Source: an uncultured Oscillospiraceae bacterium (GTDB lineage: Bacteria > Bacillota > Clostridia > Oscillospirales > Oscillospiraceae). Taken from it: a stretch of DNA of 6,237 nt. Each line of letters starts with the position of its first letter. Position 1 is the stretch's first letter. Positions 1 to 5,620 of the stretch are shown in pieces. The notes beneath the pieces were generated by a model that made no database searches, was not told the DNA's origin, and saw only the letters and a program-made list of their open reading frames with translations. The translations under genes and the position numbers were made by a program. The stretch spans positions 1-6,237 of the forward strand of contig CAKUEI010000088.1 of NCBI GenBank assembly GCA_934646175.1. Reading direction: 5' to 3'.

Positions 1-28
1 CTCCCACCCCATAAAGACCTCAAGGCGA

Positions 29-56
29 GAGGGCCGGAGCGTCCGCTCCGGCTCTT
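29..56 (+). terminator. Terminator-like hairpin of an upstream unit
   Basis: GCCGGAGC (33-40) pairs perfectly with GCTCCGGC (45-52) around a GTCC loop. Two further G-U and two Watson-Crick pairs extend it outward. The following bases (TCTTCCGTTCTCTT) are pyrimidine-rich but hold no clean T-run, so it is a weak intrinsic terminator at best. It probably closes whatever lies left of the window. No coding frame or clear promoter is visible in bases 1-82. Confidence 0.4.
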
Positions 57-82
57 CCGTTCTCTTGCAGGTGGCTTGACGA

Positions 83-157
83 TGGGATGTCGCCAAGCGG
101 TAAGGCACAGGACTTTGACTCCTGCAGTCGTGGGTTCGAATCCCGCCATCCCAGCCA
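83..157 (+). tRNA. tRNA-Gln (anticodon TTG), CCA encoded
   Basis: The acceptor stem TGGGATG (83-89) pairs fully with CATCCCA (147-153), followed by discriminator G154 and an encoded CCA (155-157). The anticodon stem CAGGA/TCCTG (108-112/120-124) holds loop CTTTGAC with anticodon TTG at 115-117, reading CAA, and CAG by wobble. The T stem GTGGG/CCCGC (130-134/142-146) encloses TTCGAAT. The leading U-A acceptor pair with G at position 73 is typical of bacterial glutamine tRNA. No -10/-35 pair was found just upstream, so it may be transcribed from outside the window. Confidence 0.97.
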
Positions 158-158
158 T

Positions 159-193
159 CCCATGGGATGCGGCGGCGCATCCCATGGGTTTTT
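159..193 (+). terminator. Intrinsic terminator after tRNA-Gln
   Basis: A perfect 12-bp stem (159-170 with 177-188) encloses a 6-nt GGCGGC loop and is followed by TTTTT (189-193). It begins two bases past the tRNA CCA end. Its arms contain exact copies of both tRNA acceptor strands (TGGGATG at 163-169, CATCCCA at 178-184). The tRNA 3' end is also repeated in tandem (GCCATCCCA at 145-153 and 154-162). Confidence 0.85.
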
Positions 194-205
194 CATTGTG
201 AATAT

Positions 206-281
206 GACTCAGTAGCTCAGTTGGTAGAGCATCGCCCTTTTAAGGCGGGTGTCCAGGGTTCGAGTCCCTGCTGGGTCACCA
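206..281 (+). tRNA. tRNA-Lys (anticodon TTT), CCA encoded
   Basis: The acceptor GACTCAG (206-212) pairs with CTGGGTC (271-277) using two G-U wobbles, with discriminator A278 and encoded CCA (279-281). The anticodon stem TCGCC/GGCGG (232-236/244-248) presents loop CTTTTAA with anticodon TTT at 239-241, reading AAA and AAG. The T stem CAGGG/CCCTG (254-258/266-270) encloses TTCGAGT. The D region TAGCTCAGTTGGTAGAGC is canonical. It lies 12 bases after the tRNA-Gln terminator, so it may have its own promoter or depend on readthrough. Confidence 0.97.
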
Positions 282-320
282 CTCGTCGCAAGCGTCATAT
301 CGCTTGCGACGAGTTTTTTT
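281..320 (+). terminator. Intrinsic terminator after tRNA-Lys
   Basis: A perfect 14-bp stem (281-294 with 301-314) with loop TCATAT is followed by a run of seven Ts (314-320). The final A of the tRNA CCA is the first base of the stem, so tRNA end and terminator directly abut. Confidence 0.92.
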
Positions 321-325
321 ATCAT

Positions 326-420
326 GCGCTTATTCTGCTGCTCCTTGGTTCCGAATCGAACCCGCATGCGCCGGGCTTCGATTTGATGAAGACGGGGGAT
401 GCGGAATAAGCGCGTTTTTT
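326..420 (+). other. Long nested foldback with T-run (candidate structured RNA)
   Basis: There is no gene here. An outer stem pairs 326-338 with 401-413 (13 pairs, one G-U) and is followed by GTTTTTT (414-420). A further CTCC/GGGG helix (341-344/395-398) lies inside it. At the tip AATCGAACCCG (354-364) pairs with CGGG and TTCGATT (372-375, 377-383) with one bulged C. GGTTC/GAACC (347-351/358-362) offers a competing small hairpin that uses part of the tip helix. The end with a T-run suits a long terminator or a small RNA of about 95 nt on the + strand. It matches no RNA family I can name, and no promoter was identified. Confidence 0.35.
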
Positions 421-423
421 GGT

Positions 424-450
424 GCTTCGGCCCGCTGAAGCGGGCCTTGT
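424..450 (+). other. GC-rich hairpin with alternative pairing
   Basis: GGCCCGC (429-435) pairs with GCGGGCC (440-446) around a TGAA loop and is followed by TTGTT. GCTTC (424-428) can instead pair with GAAGC (437-441), which excludes the first stem. It lies upstream of the predicted DUF3793 promoter, so it would not be in that transcript. It may back up termination of the preceding structured region. Confidence 0.3.
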
Positions 451-505
451 TCCATGCTGCCGTTACGCCTGCACGGCGGAAAACGACATTTCCGGAAAAG
501 TGGGG

Positions 506-534
506 TTGACAAGTGAGGGAGGGTATGGTAAAGT
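506..534 (+). promoter_or_regulatory. Sigma70-type promoter of the DUF3793-flavodoxin operon
   Basis: The -35 box TTGACA (506-511) is a perfect consensus. With a 17-bp spacer the -10 is TAAAGT (529-534), 4 of 6 matches. The predicted start of transcription is near 541, exactly at the first AGTTAG dyad, so a protein bound there would block initiation. A second TTGACA at 536-541 has no acceptable -10 partner. Confidence 0.6.
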
Positions 535-540
535 TTTGAC

Positions 541-558
541 AGTTAGCAACGACTAACT
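541..558 (+). promoter_or_regulatory. Operator-like dyad 1 (AGTTAG-N6-CTAACT)
   Basis: A perfect 6-bp inverted repeat, AGTTAG and CTAACT, with spacer CAACGA sits on the predicted transcription start. An identical pair of arms recurs at 598-615. The TTAG...CTAA core recalls DtxR/IdeR/MntR-type metalloregulator sites. The assignment to that regulator family is inference; the repeat itself is directly visible. Confidence 0.6.
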
Positions 559-597
559 TCACGAGCGCGCGGTGAGCGAGCTTTCTTTTACTTTGAT

Positions 598-615
598 AGT
601 TAGATATGACTAACT
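598..615 (+). promoter_or_regulatory. Operator-like dyad 2 (AGTTAG-N6-CTAACT)
   Basis: It has the same arms as the dyad at 541-558, with spacer ATATGA; both spacers end in GA. Centres are 57 bp apart, between five and six helical turns. This copy lies in the leader, eight bases before the GGGAGG ribosome binding site of the DUF3793 gene. It could serve cooperative repression or a roadblock. Confidence 0.6.
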
Positions 616-636
616 CAAGAGACGGGAGGCGGAGCC

Positions 637-1194
637 ATGGGAAGCAACTGGGAGGGTGTGCTGGTGGCGCAGTGCGCGCCGGCGATGGTGGGCATCAAGC
701 CGTCCAACCTGCTGGTATGCCTCCGGGAGCAGTTCCCGGACTTTGACGAGACCGTGGAAGAGCACGCTCGTTTGCTCTCAAGGGCGGGGGTGGAGATGAA
801 GCTGCTGTGCCGCTGCGAGCGGCGGTGGCTGCTGCTGATCTACCGTCCGGAATGTCTGAAGCGGCAGCTGCAGGAGCCGGAGACGGCGGAGCTGCTGCGG
901 AAGGCAGGCTATCCAGTGGAAGAAGGCATGGGCGCAGTTCTGGAGACCCTGTGCGAGAGAATGCAGGAAGGGTTTCCCCACGAGATCGGCCTTCTGCTGG
1001 GGTATCCAGCGGAGGATGTGGTGGGTTTTTGCGAAAACGGAGGGCGGAACTACCGCTGCTGCGGGCAATGGAAGGTCTATTCCGACGTGGAGCGGGCCAA
1101 GCGGATGTTTGCACGCTTTGACCGGTGCAGAGACGAGCTGTGCCGCCGGGTGGGTAGCGGCATCCCGCTGCTGCGGGTGCTGGGCGTGGCCTGA
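637..1194 (+). CDS. DUF3793 family protein
   Basis: A 185-residue soluble protein resembling the DUF3793 family, common in Clostridia and of unknown function. Visible family-like features are an N-terminal CAPAMVGIKPSNLL block (13-26) and the C-terminal stretch at 113-150, with HEIGLLLGYP, a G-F-C-E-N-G-G-x-N-Y motif, then a Cys pair (141-142) and WKVY. Cysteines 13, 132, 141 and 142 lie in the conserved-looking blocks and could bind metal or be redox active; that is inference. No signal peptide or membrane segment is seen. The ATG at 637 is chosen because GGGAGG (624-629) precedes it by 7 nt. It is first in a two-gene operon with a flavodoxin 32 bp downstream, behind a promoter with twin AGTTAG dyads. 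The context hints at metal or redox homeostasis. Confidence 0.85.
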   Translation: MGSNWEGVLVAQCAPAMVGIKPSNLLVCLREQFPDFDETVEEHARLLSRAGVEMKLLCRCERRWLLLIYRPECLKRQLQEPETAELLRKAGYPVEEGMGAVLETLCERMQEGFPHEIGLLLGYPAEDVVGFCENGGRNYRCCGQWKVYSDVERAKRMFARFDRCRDELCRRVGSGIPLLRVLGVA

Positions 1195-1226
1195 CGGGCG
1201 GAAAGACAGAAAGGAGCAAAGAGGAA

Positions 1227-1658
1227 ATGAGCAAAATTGCGGTGATCTACTGGTCCCAGACGGGAAATACGCGGGCGATGGCAGAGGCCGTTGTAGAGGG
1301 CGCGCAGGCGTCAGGCGCGGAGGCGGTGCTGCTGGAGGTGTCCGATGTGAGCGCGGCGGATGCCCTGACCTATGACAAACTGGCCCTTGGCTGCCCCGCT
1401 ATGGGCGCCGAGGTACTGGAAGAGACAGAATTCGAACCCTTTTTCACCGAGCTGGAGGGCAATCTGAGCGGCCGGAAGGTGGCACTGTTCGGTTCCTACG
1501 GCTGGGGCGACGGCGAGTGGATGCGGGAATGGCAGAAGCGCGCCGCCGAGGCCGGAGCCGACGTCTTTGAGGGCGAGGGCTTGATCCTGAACGAAATCCC
1601 CGACGAGGACGGCCTTGCCAGGTGCCGTGCCTTCGGCAGCGGTTTTGCGGCCTATTAA
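1227..1658 (+). CDS. Flavodoxin (short-chain, clostridial type)
   Basis: A 143-residue FMN-binding electron carrier, cytosolic, expected to pass single low-potential electrons in place of ferredoxin. The phosphate-binding loop SQTGNT is at 10-15. The GCPAMG...EETEFEPF segment (55-71) forms the first isoalloxazine loop, and GSYGWGDGEW (89-98) the second, with Trp93 expected to stack on the flavin. The sequence closely follows the Clostridium beijerinckii flavodoxin as I recall it, including Met-Gly in the first loop; the Asp that follows there is Ala61 here. AAGGAG (1211-1216) ends 10 nt before the ATG. Second gene of the operon with DUF3793 and closed by the 1731-1773 terminator. It could reduce the radical-SAM activase downstream, but operon structure suggests control by the AGTTAG operators, for example under iron limitation. 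Confidence 0.95.
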   Translation: MSKIAVIYWSQTGNTRAMAEAVVEGAQASGAEAVLLEVSDVSAADALTYDKLALGCPAMGAEVLEETEFEPFFTELEGNLSGRKVALFGSYGWGDGEWMREWQKRAAEAGADVFEGEGLILNEIPDEDGLARCRAFGSGFAAY

Positions 1659-1685
1659 GAAGCGACGTTGATCGGAGCTGAAACG

Positions 1686-1701
1686 CCCTTTCGTCAAAGG
1701 G
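1686..1701 (+). other. Small hairpin after the flavodoxin gene
   Basis: CCCTTT pairs with AAAGGG around a CGTC loop, 28 bases past the flavodoxin stop. No T-run follows, so it is not a terminator by itself. It may protect the mRNA 3' end upstream of the true terminator. Confidence 0.3.
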
Positions 1702-1730
1702 GACGGAAGGAGGCGACAGGGCCGTTTTAC

Positions 1731-1773
1731 TCCCGCCCGGAATGCGGAAAACGTATTCCGGGCGGGATTCTTT
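1731..1773 (+). terminator. Terminator of the DUF3793-flavodoxin operon
   Basis: A 16-bp stem (1731-1746 with 1752-1767, one G-U pair) with loop GAAAA is followed by TTCTTT (1768-1773). It is very stable and separates the flavodoxin operon from the glycyl radical enzyme unit. The whole 1659-1971 interval holds no convincing gene, only this terminator, a small hairpin and the regulatory stretch at 1836-1961. Confidence 0.88.
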
Positions 1774-1835
1774 ATGGGCAGAGGCGGGACGTGCCGGGGG
1801 AGGATGTTTGTGCGTTTGCAAAAAGCGGGGGAGTG

Positions 1836-1867
1836 AAGTTCTACAATTCATCCAATGGAAAGAACTT
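1836..1867 (+). promoter_or_regulatory. Dyad AAGTTCT-N18-AGAACTT upstream of the GRE gene
   Basis: Perfect 7-bp inverted repeat arms (1836-1842 and 1861-1867) separated by 18 bp, in an AT-rich stretch that contrasts with GC-rich flanks. It lies just upstream of the TATGAT -10 candidate, covering about -60 to -29. That position suits an activator contacting polymerase at a promoter with a poor -35. No regulator gene is in the window to pair it with. Confidence 0.4.
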
Positions 1868-1883
1868 GAAAGCCATAGGCAAA

Positions 1884-1889
1884 TATGAT
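1884..1889 (+). promoter_or_regulatory. Candidate -10 box for the GRE transcript
   Basis: TATGAT matches the -10 consensus at 5 of 6 positions, but the sequence 16-18 bp upstream matches a -35 box poorly. An activator-dependent promoter is possible, with a leader of about 76 nt. The alternative pairing of TTGCAA (1816-1821) with TACAAT (1842-1847) has a 20-bp spacer and is less likely. GATA triplet-like repeats follow (TGATAG at 1886 and 1894). Confidence 0.3.
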
Positions 1890-1954
1890 AGGCTGATAGT
1901 GCAATGATGATAAAAAACGGAGTTTTATGAGCTTGTTTGTGTATGTTATGCTGT

Positions 1955-1961
1955 AAGGAGG
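1955..1961 (+). promoter_or_regulatory. Strong ribosome binding site that fixes the GRE start
   Basis: AAGGAGG ends one base before an in-frame ATG at 1963 and 10 bases before the next in-frame ATG at 1972. Only the second is at a workable distance, so translation should begin at 1972. Confidence 0.85.
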
Positions 1962-1971
1962 AATGAAAGCT

Positions 1972-4506
1972 ATGTCGACCACTGCGACATCCGCCAAGTC
2001 CACGGAACCTTTGGCGATCGAGCCCTTTGACAAAGAGTGGGGCGTTGGCATTTCCGGCCTGACGGAGAACCCGTCCCCCTTCCCCCGCATCAACCGGATG
2101 CTGAAATGGGTGAAGGGCATCGACTCGACGGCGGACAGCCAGCGTGCTATGATCGTCACCGAATGCGACAAAAAGTATGCCATGTATCCCCAGAACATCA
2201 AGTGGGCCATGACCTTGAAGGAACTTTACGAGCGGGTGGACATCCACATCTGGCCCGACGAGCTGATCGTGGGCGAGCTGTGCGCGCCCCCCAACTCCGC
2301 GCCGGTGTATCCGGAATTTGCCATCGACTGGCTGGTGGACGAATTCAAGTACCGCCCCATGGAGGAGCGGAAGAACGACCGCTATGTGGTGTCCCAGCAG
2401 GTACAGGACGATATTTTCAGCATTCAGGAGTACTGGAAAGGCAAGACCGTGTCCGAGCGGGCCATTGCCTCTTACACCGAGGAAGAGCGGAAGGGTTCTC
2501 ACCTGCAGAAGTGCGTGGTGCTGGAAAGCCTCTTTATGTACGCCGGTGTGGGCCATGTCACGGCAAACTATGAAAAGCTGCTGCGGCTGGGCTTCGGCGG
2601 CATCAGAAAAGAGATCGAGGCCGAGATGGCCAAACTGGGCGAAACCGATGCCGAGGACCTGAAAAAAGCGGAGTTCTACAAGGCAGAGCTGATCGCCCAG
2701 GAGGCGGCTTCCACTTACATCCGCCGCTATGGCGAGCTGGCTGCCAAAATGGCCCAGGAGGAGACCGACAGCGTCCGCAAGGCGGAGCTGGAGCGGGTAG
2801 CCTCCAACTGCCTACAGGTGGCGGAAGGCCCCGCCCGGGATTTCTGGGAAGCGGTGCAGTTGTGGCACATTGCCACCAACATGATCATCATCGAGTCCAA
2901 CGGTCACTCCGTGACCTACGGCCGGTTCGACCAGATCTTCTATCCTTATTATAAGCACGATATGGAGACCGGCAACTTAAGCCGGGAGCAGTGCCAGGAG
3001 CTGATCGAGCACGCCTTCATCAAGATGCACGAGCTGCGCAAGATCCGCGACACCGCAGCCATCACCTTCTCCAGCGGCACCATTATGGGCGGCACTGCCC
3101 TGGACGTGGGCGGCGTGGACGAGAACGGGGACGACATCACCAATGACCTTTCCTACATGGTGCTGGATGCCCATGCCCACACCCGCCTGCCCAACCCCTG
3201 GATGGGTGTGCGTCTGCATGAGAATTCCCCCTGGGAGTTTAAAGTGAAGACCTTCAACGTTATCCGCATCGGCACCGGCGAACCCAAGATCTTCAACGAC
3301 GGACCTATGATCCGCTCCTTGATGCGCTACGGCAAGGACCTGGAGACCGCCCGGAACTATGTGGGCGTGGGCTGCGTGGAGCCGTCCATCCCCGGTAAGA
3401 CCTACGGCTGGCACGACTCCGCCTCCTTCAACCTGGCCAAGACCGTGCAGCTGGCCATCAACCACGGCCGCTGCATCGATTGCAGCAAGGACTGCCCCCG
3501 GTTTGCCAAGTGTGCAGGCGCGGGGCTGAGCCTCGGCCCCGACACCGGCGGGTTGGACACCTTCCAGAGCTTTGACGAGGTGAAGGAGTCCTTCGAAAAG
3601 CAGATGAAGTACTGGTGCGACAAGATGATCAGCATGGTGAACAAGATCGACATGGCTCAGCAGGCACTGAAGCCCCTGCCGTACCTCTCCCTGCTGATCG
3701 ACAACTGTATCGAAAAGGGCAAGGACGTCACTGTGGGCGGCGCGCTTTATAACCACTCCGGCCCCCAGGGCGTGGGCATCGGTACCGCGGCCGACAGCCT
3801 GACCGCTATCCGCCAGGTGATCTTCGACGAGAAGAAGGCCTCCGGCCAGGAGATGTTGGACGCGCTGAAGGCAAACTGGGTGGGCTATGAAAAGCTGTAT
3901 GCCTACGTGAACGGCGACCGCGTCCACCATTACGGCAACGACGACGAGTATGCCGATGAGCAGGCAAAGTTCGTCATGGCCACCTACTGCGCCAATGTGG
4001 AGCACCGGCCCACCGCCCATGGCGGCGAGTTCATGCCCGGCGTGTTCTCCGTGACCAACAATGTGATGCACGGCTCGGTGACCTCCGCCACGCCGGACGG
4101 CCGCAAGGCCTATGAGCCGGTGAGCGACTGCATCGGCCCTGTGCACACCCAGTGCTGCAGCCACGACCACAGAGGCCCCACGGCGGTGGCCAACTCCGTA
4201 GCCAAGCTGGACCACTCCCGCATCGGCAACGGCATCATCCTGAACTGGAAGTTCTCCCCCTCCACCCTGACGGGCGTGACCGGGCGGGATAACCTCATTA
4301 ACCTGATGGATGTCTACTTCCAGCATGACGGGATGCAGAGCCAGTTCTCCGTGGTGGGCCGTGAGACCATGCTGGACGCACAGAAGCATCCCGAGAAATA
4401 TCAGGATCTGCTGGTGCGTATCGCGGGCTACTCCGCCTACTTCGTGGAGCTGAGCACGGAGCTGCAGAACGACCTGATCGGCCGGACGGAACTTTCCTTC
4501 GACTGA
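1972..4506 (+). CDS. Glycyl radical enzyme, dehydratase/lyase (GCVEP) class, substrate unknown
   Basis: An oxygen-sensitive radical enzyme of 844 residues, close to the usual GRE length. The glycyl radical loop RIAGYSAYF places the radical on Gly819, 26 residues from the C-terminus. The thiyl-radical cysteine is Cys468 in GVGCVEP, with Glu470 as the partner base. Pyruvate formate-lyase has two adjacent cysteines there and hydroxyphenylacetate decarboxylase has Cys-Leu-Glu, so neither is likely. Aligning by motif with glycerol dehydratase from memory, His195 (GVGHV), His312-Ser313 (ESNGHS), Glu470 and Asp482 (GWHD) match substrate-binding residues, favouring water elimination from a hydroxylated compound. 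Cys501, 504, 508 and 514 form an unusual cysteine-rich segment. The N-terminal ~20 residues are low-complexity Ser/Thr/Ala, with no clear microcompartment signal. The cognate activase follows after a hairpin. Choline, hydroxyproline or sulfonate cleavage are not excluded; no partner gene for those pathways is present. Confidence 0.93.
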   Translation: MSTTATSAKSTEPLAIEPFDKEWGVGISGLTENPSPFPRINRMLKWVKGIDSTADSQRAMIVTECDKKYAMYPQNIKWAMTLKELYERVDIHIWPDELIVGELCAPPNSAPVYPEFAIDWLVDEFKYRPMEERKNDRYVVSQQVQDDIFSIQEYWKGKTVSERAIASYTEEERKGSHLQKCVVLESLFMYAGVGHVTANYEKLLRLGFGGIRKEIEAEMAKLGETDAEDLKKAEFYKAELIAQEAASTYIRRYGELAAKMAQEETDSVRKAELERVASNCLQVAEGPARDFWEAVQLWHIATNMIIIESNGHSVTYGRFDQIFYPYYKHDMETGNLSREQCQELIEHAFIKMHELRKIRDTAAITFSSGTIMGGTALDVGGVDENGDDITNDLSYMVLDAHAHTRLPNPWMGVRLHENSPWEFKVKTFNVIRIGTGEPKIFNDGPMIRSLMRYGKDLETARNYVGVGCVEPSIPGKTYGWHDSASFNLAKTVQLAINHGRCIDCSKDCPRFAKCAGAGLSLGPDTGGLDTFQSFDEVKESFEKQMKYWCDKMISMVNKIDMAQQALKPLPYLSLLIDNCIEKGKDVTVGGALYNHSGPQGVGIGTAADSLTAIRQVIFDEKKASGQEMLDALKANWVGYEKLYAYVNGDRVHHYGNDDEYADEQAKFVMATYCANVEHRPTAHGGEFMPGVFSVTNNVMHGSVTSATPDGRKAYEPVSDCIGPVHTQCCSHDHRGPTAVANSVAKLDHSRIGNGIILNWKFSPSTLTGVTGRDNLINLMDVYFQHDGMQSQFSVVGRETMLDAQKHPEKYQDLLVRIAGYSAYFVELSTELQNDLIGRTELSFD

Positions 4507-4528
4507 TCGCTTTTGAACAAAAGGGCTT

Positions 4529-4554
4529 CGGGCGGCCTCACAAGAGGCCGCCCG
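4529..4554 (+). other. Intercistronic hairpin between GRE and activase
   Basis: A perfect 11-bp stem (4529-4539 with 4544-4554) with an ACAA loop, in the 75-nt gap between the genes. TGCTGTATTT follows rather than a T-run, so most transcription should read through. It could stabilise the upstream GRE message or lower activase output, giving the excess of enzyme over activase that such pairs need. Confidence 0.65.
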
Positions 4555-4581
4555 TGCTGTATTTGAAACCAAGGTTGGGGT

Positions 4582-5571
4582 GTGATCACGATTTACCGCG
4601 ATGAAAAGGGACAGCCCTATGGGCTGGTGACCAATATACAGAAATACACCATTCACGACGGGCCGGGTATCAGGACGGAGATTTTCTTCAAGGGCTGTAA
4701 CATGCGCTGCCTTTGGTGCTCCAACCCAGAGACCATTGACCCGCGGCAGCAGATCGGCGTTTACCCGAAAAAGTGCGTGGGCTGCGGCAGCTGCATGGAG
4801 GTGTGCCCCCGGGAGGGAAAGCCCATCGTGTTCGGACCGGAGGGGCTGGAACGGGTGGTGATGGACGATTTCTGCCGCACCTGCCTCAAATGCGTGGATG
4901 AATGCCCCGGCCGGGCCATCATGGTGTGGGGCGAAAAGAAGTCCGTTCCGGAGCTGATGGGCATCATTGAAGAGGACCGGGCCTTTTACGAGAAAAGCGG
5001 CGGCGGTGTGACCCTGTCCGGCGGCGAGGCGCTGGTGCAGTGGGAGTTCGTACTAGAGCTGCTGAAAGAATGCAGAACGGCGGGGATCCACACCTGCGTG
5101 GAGTCCGCCCTGAATCTGCCGCAGGAGCCGGTGGACAAGGTGATGGAATACACCGATCTGCTGATCTCGGACATCAAGCAAATGGACAGTGAAAAGCACA
5201 AAGCGGCCACCGGGGCGGGGAACGAGCTGATCTTATCCAATCTGCGGCGGCTGGCAAAAGCCGGGCAGCCCATGGTGCTGCGCACGCCGGTGGTGCCCGG
5301 GTTCAACGATGACGAGGCTTCTATCCGCGCTATCGGCGCCTTTGTGCGCGATGAAATGCAGGGACGGGTGGTACAATACCAATTGCTGCCTTACCGCAAG
5401 ATGGGAACGGAAAAGCACGCGACCCTGGGGCAGCACTATCCCATGGGGGACGACTATGTGCCGCCGGAGCGGGAAGTCTGGGAGGAAAATCTCAAGCGCC
5501 TGGTGGCCGTACTGCGGGAGGAATACGGCCTTCCTGCGGTGGCTGGCTCCGGTCAGAAGCTGGAACTTTGA
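4582..5571 (+). CDS. Glycyl radical enzyme activating enzyme (radical SAM, two ferredoxin-like clusters)
   Basis: A 329-residue activase that would cleave S-adenosylmethionine to make the deoxyadenosyl radical that abstracts hydrogen from Gly819 of the upstream GRE. DGPGIRT (26-32) leads into the radical SAM cluster motif C39-X3-C43-X2-C46. Two ferredoxin-type motifs follow, Cys65/68/71/75 and Cys98/101/104/108, each ending in Cys-Pro, as in the larger activases for dehydratases and decarboxylases but not in the short pyruvate formate-lyase activase. GGGVTLSGGEAL (140-151) is the SAM-binding glycine-rich motif; DIK (197-199) and RTPVVPGFND (234-243) are also typical. The GTG start at 4582 is chosen because it precedes the conserved block by about a dozen residues, as in relatives; AAGG (4571-4574) is only a weak ribosome site. 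An in-frame GTG at 4627 would clip the N-terminus. Probably cotranscribed with the GRE. Confidence 0.95.
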   Translation: MITIYRDEKGQPYGLVTNIQKYTIHDGPGIRTEIFFKGCNMRCLWCSNPETIDPRQQIGVYPKKCVGCGSCMEVCPREGKPIVFGPEGLERVVMDDFCRTCLKCVDECPGRAIMVWGEKKSVPELMGIIEEDRAFYEKSGGGVTLSGGEALVQWEFVLELLKECRTAGIHTCVESALNLPQEPVDKVMEYTDLLISDIKQMDSEKHKAATGAGNELILSNLRRLAKAGQPMVLRTPVVPGFNDDEASIRAIGAFVRDEMQGRVVQYQLLPYRKMGTEKHATLGQHYPMGDDYVPPEREVWEENLKRLVAVLREEYGLPAVAGSGQKLEL

Positions 5572-5573
5572 TG

Positions 5574-5610
5574 AAAAGACGCGGCCTTGCTTTAGAGGGC
5601 CGCGTCTTTT
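5574..5610 (+). terminator. Terminator of the GRE-activase unit
   Basis: A perfect 13-bp stem (5574-5586 with 5598-5610) encloses an 11-nt loop. The 3' arm ends in TCTTTT and the 5' arm starts with AAAA, so the stem can work in both directions. It begins three bases after the activase stop codon. Confidence 0.88.
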
Positions 5611-5620
5611 GTGTGTCCGG

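Noticed and set aside
209..562. Minus-strand open frame of 117 codons
   Set aside because: It runs through tRNA-Lys, its terminator, the structured foldback and the promoter region. No protein motif is visible.
1668..1907. Open frame of 79 codons between flavodoxin and GRE
   Set aside because: It starts at TTG without a suitable ribosome site and contains the entire 1731-1773 terminator. No recognisable motif.
1972..4506. Pyruvate formate-lyase identity
   Set aside because: The active site has Gly-Cys-Val-Glu-Pro rather than adjacent cysteines, and the adjacent activase has two additional ferredoxin-like clusters unlike the short PFL activase.
1972..4506. Isethionate or sulfopropanediol lyase, or microcompartment-bound choline/propanediol enzyme
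   Set aside because: A histidine sits where I expect the sulfonate-binding Arg of isethionate lyase. No shell or sulfonate genes are nearby and no encapsulation peptide is evident. Not excluded, but unsupported.
2977..4656. Long open frame of 559 codons on the minus strand
   Set aside because: It lies antisense to the GRE gene and spans its stop and the intercistronic hairpin. The translation is Val/His/Ala-rich without family motifs, as expected opposite GC-rich codons.
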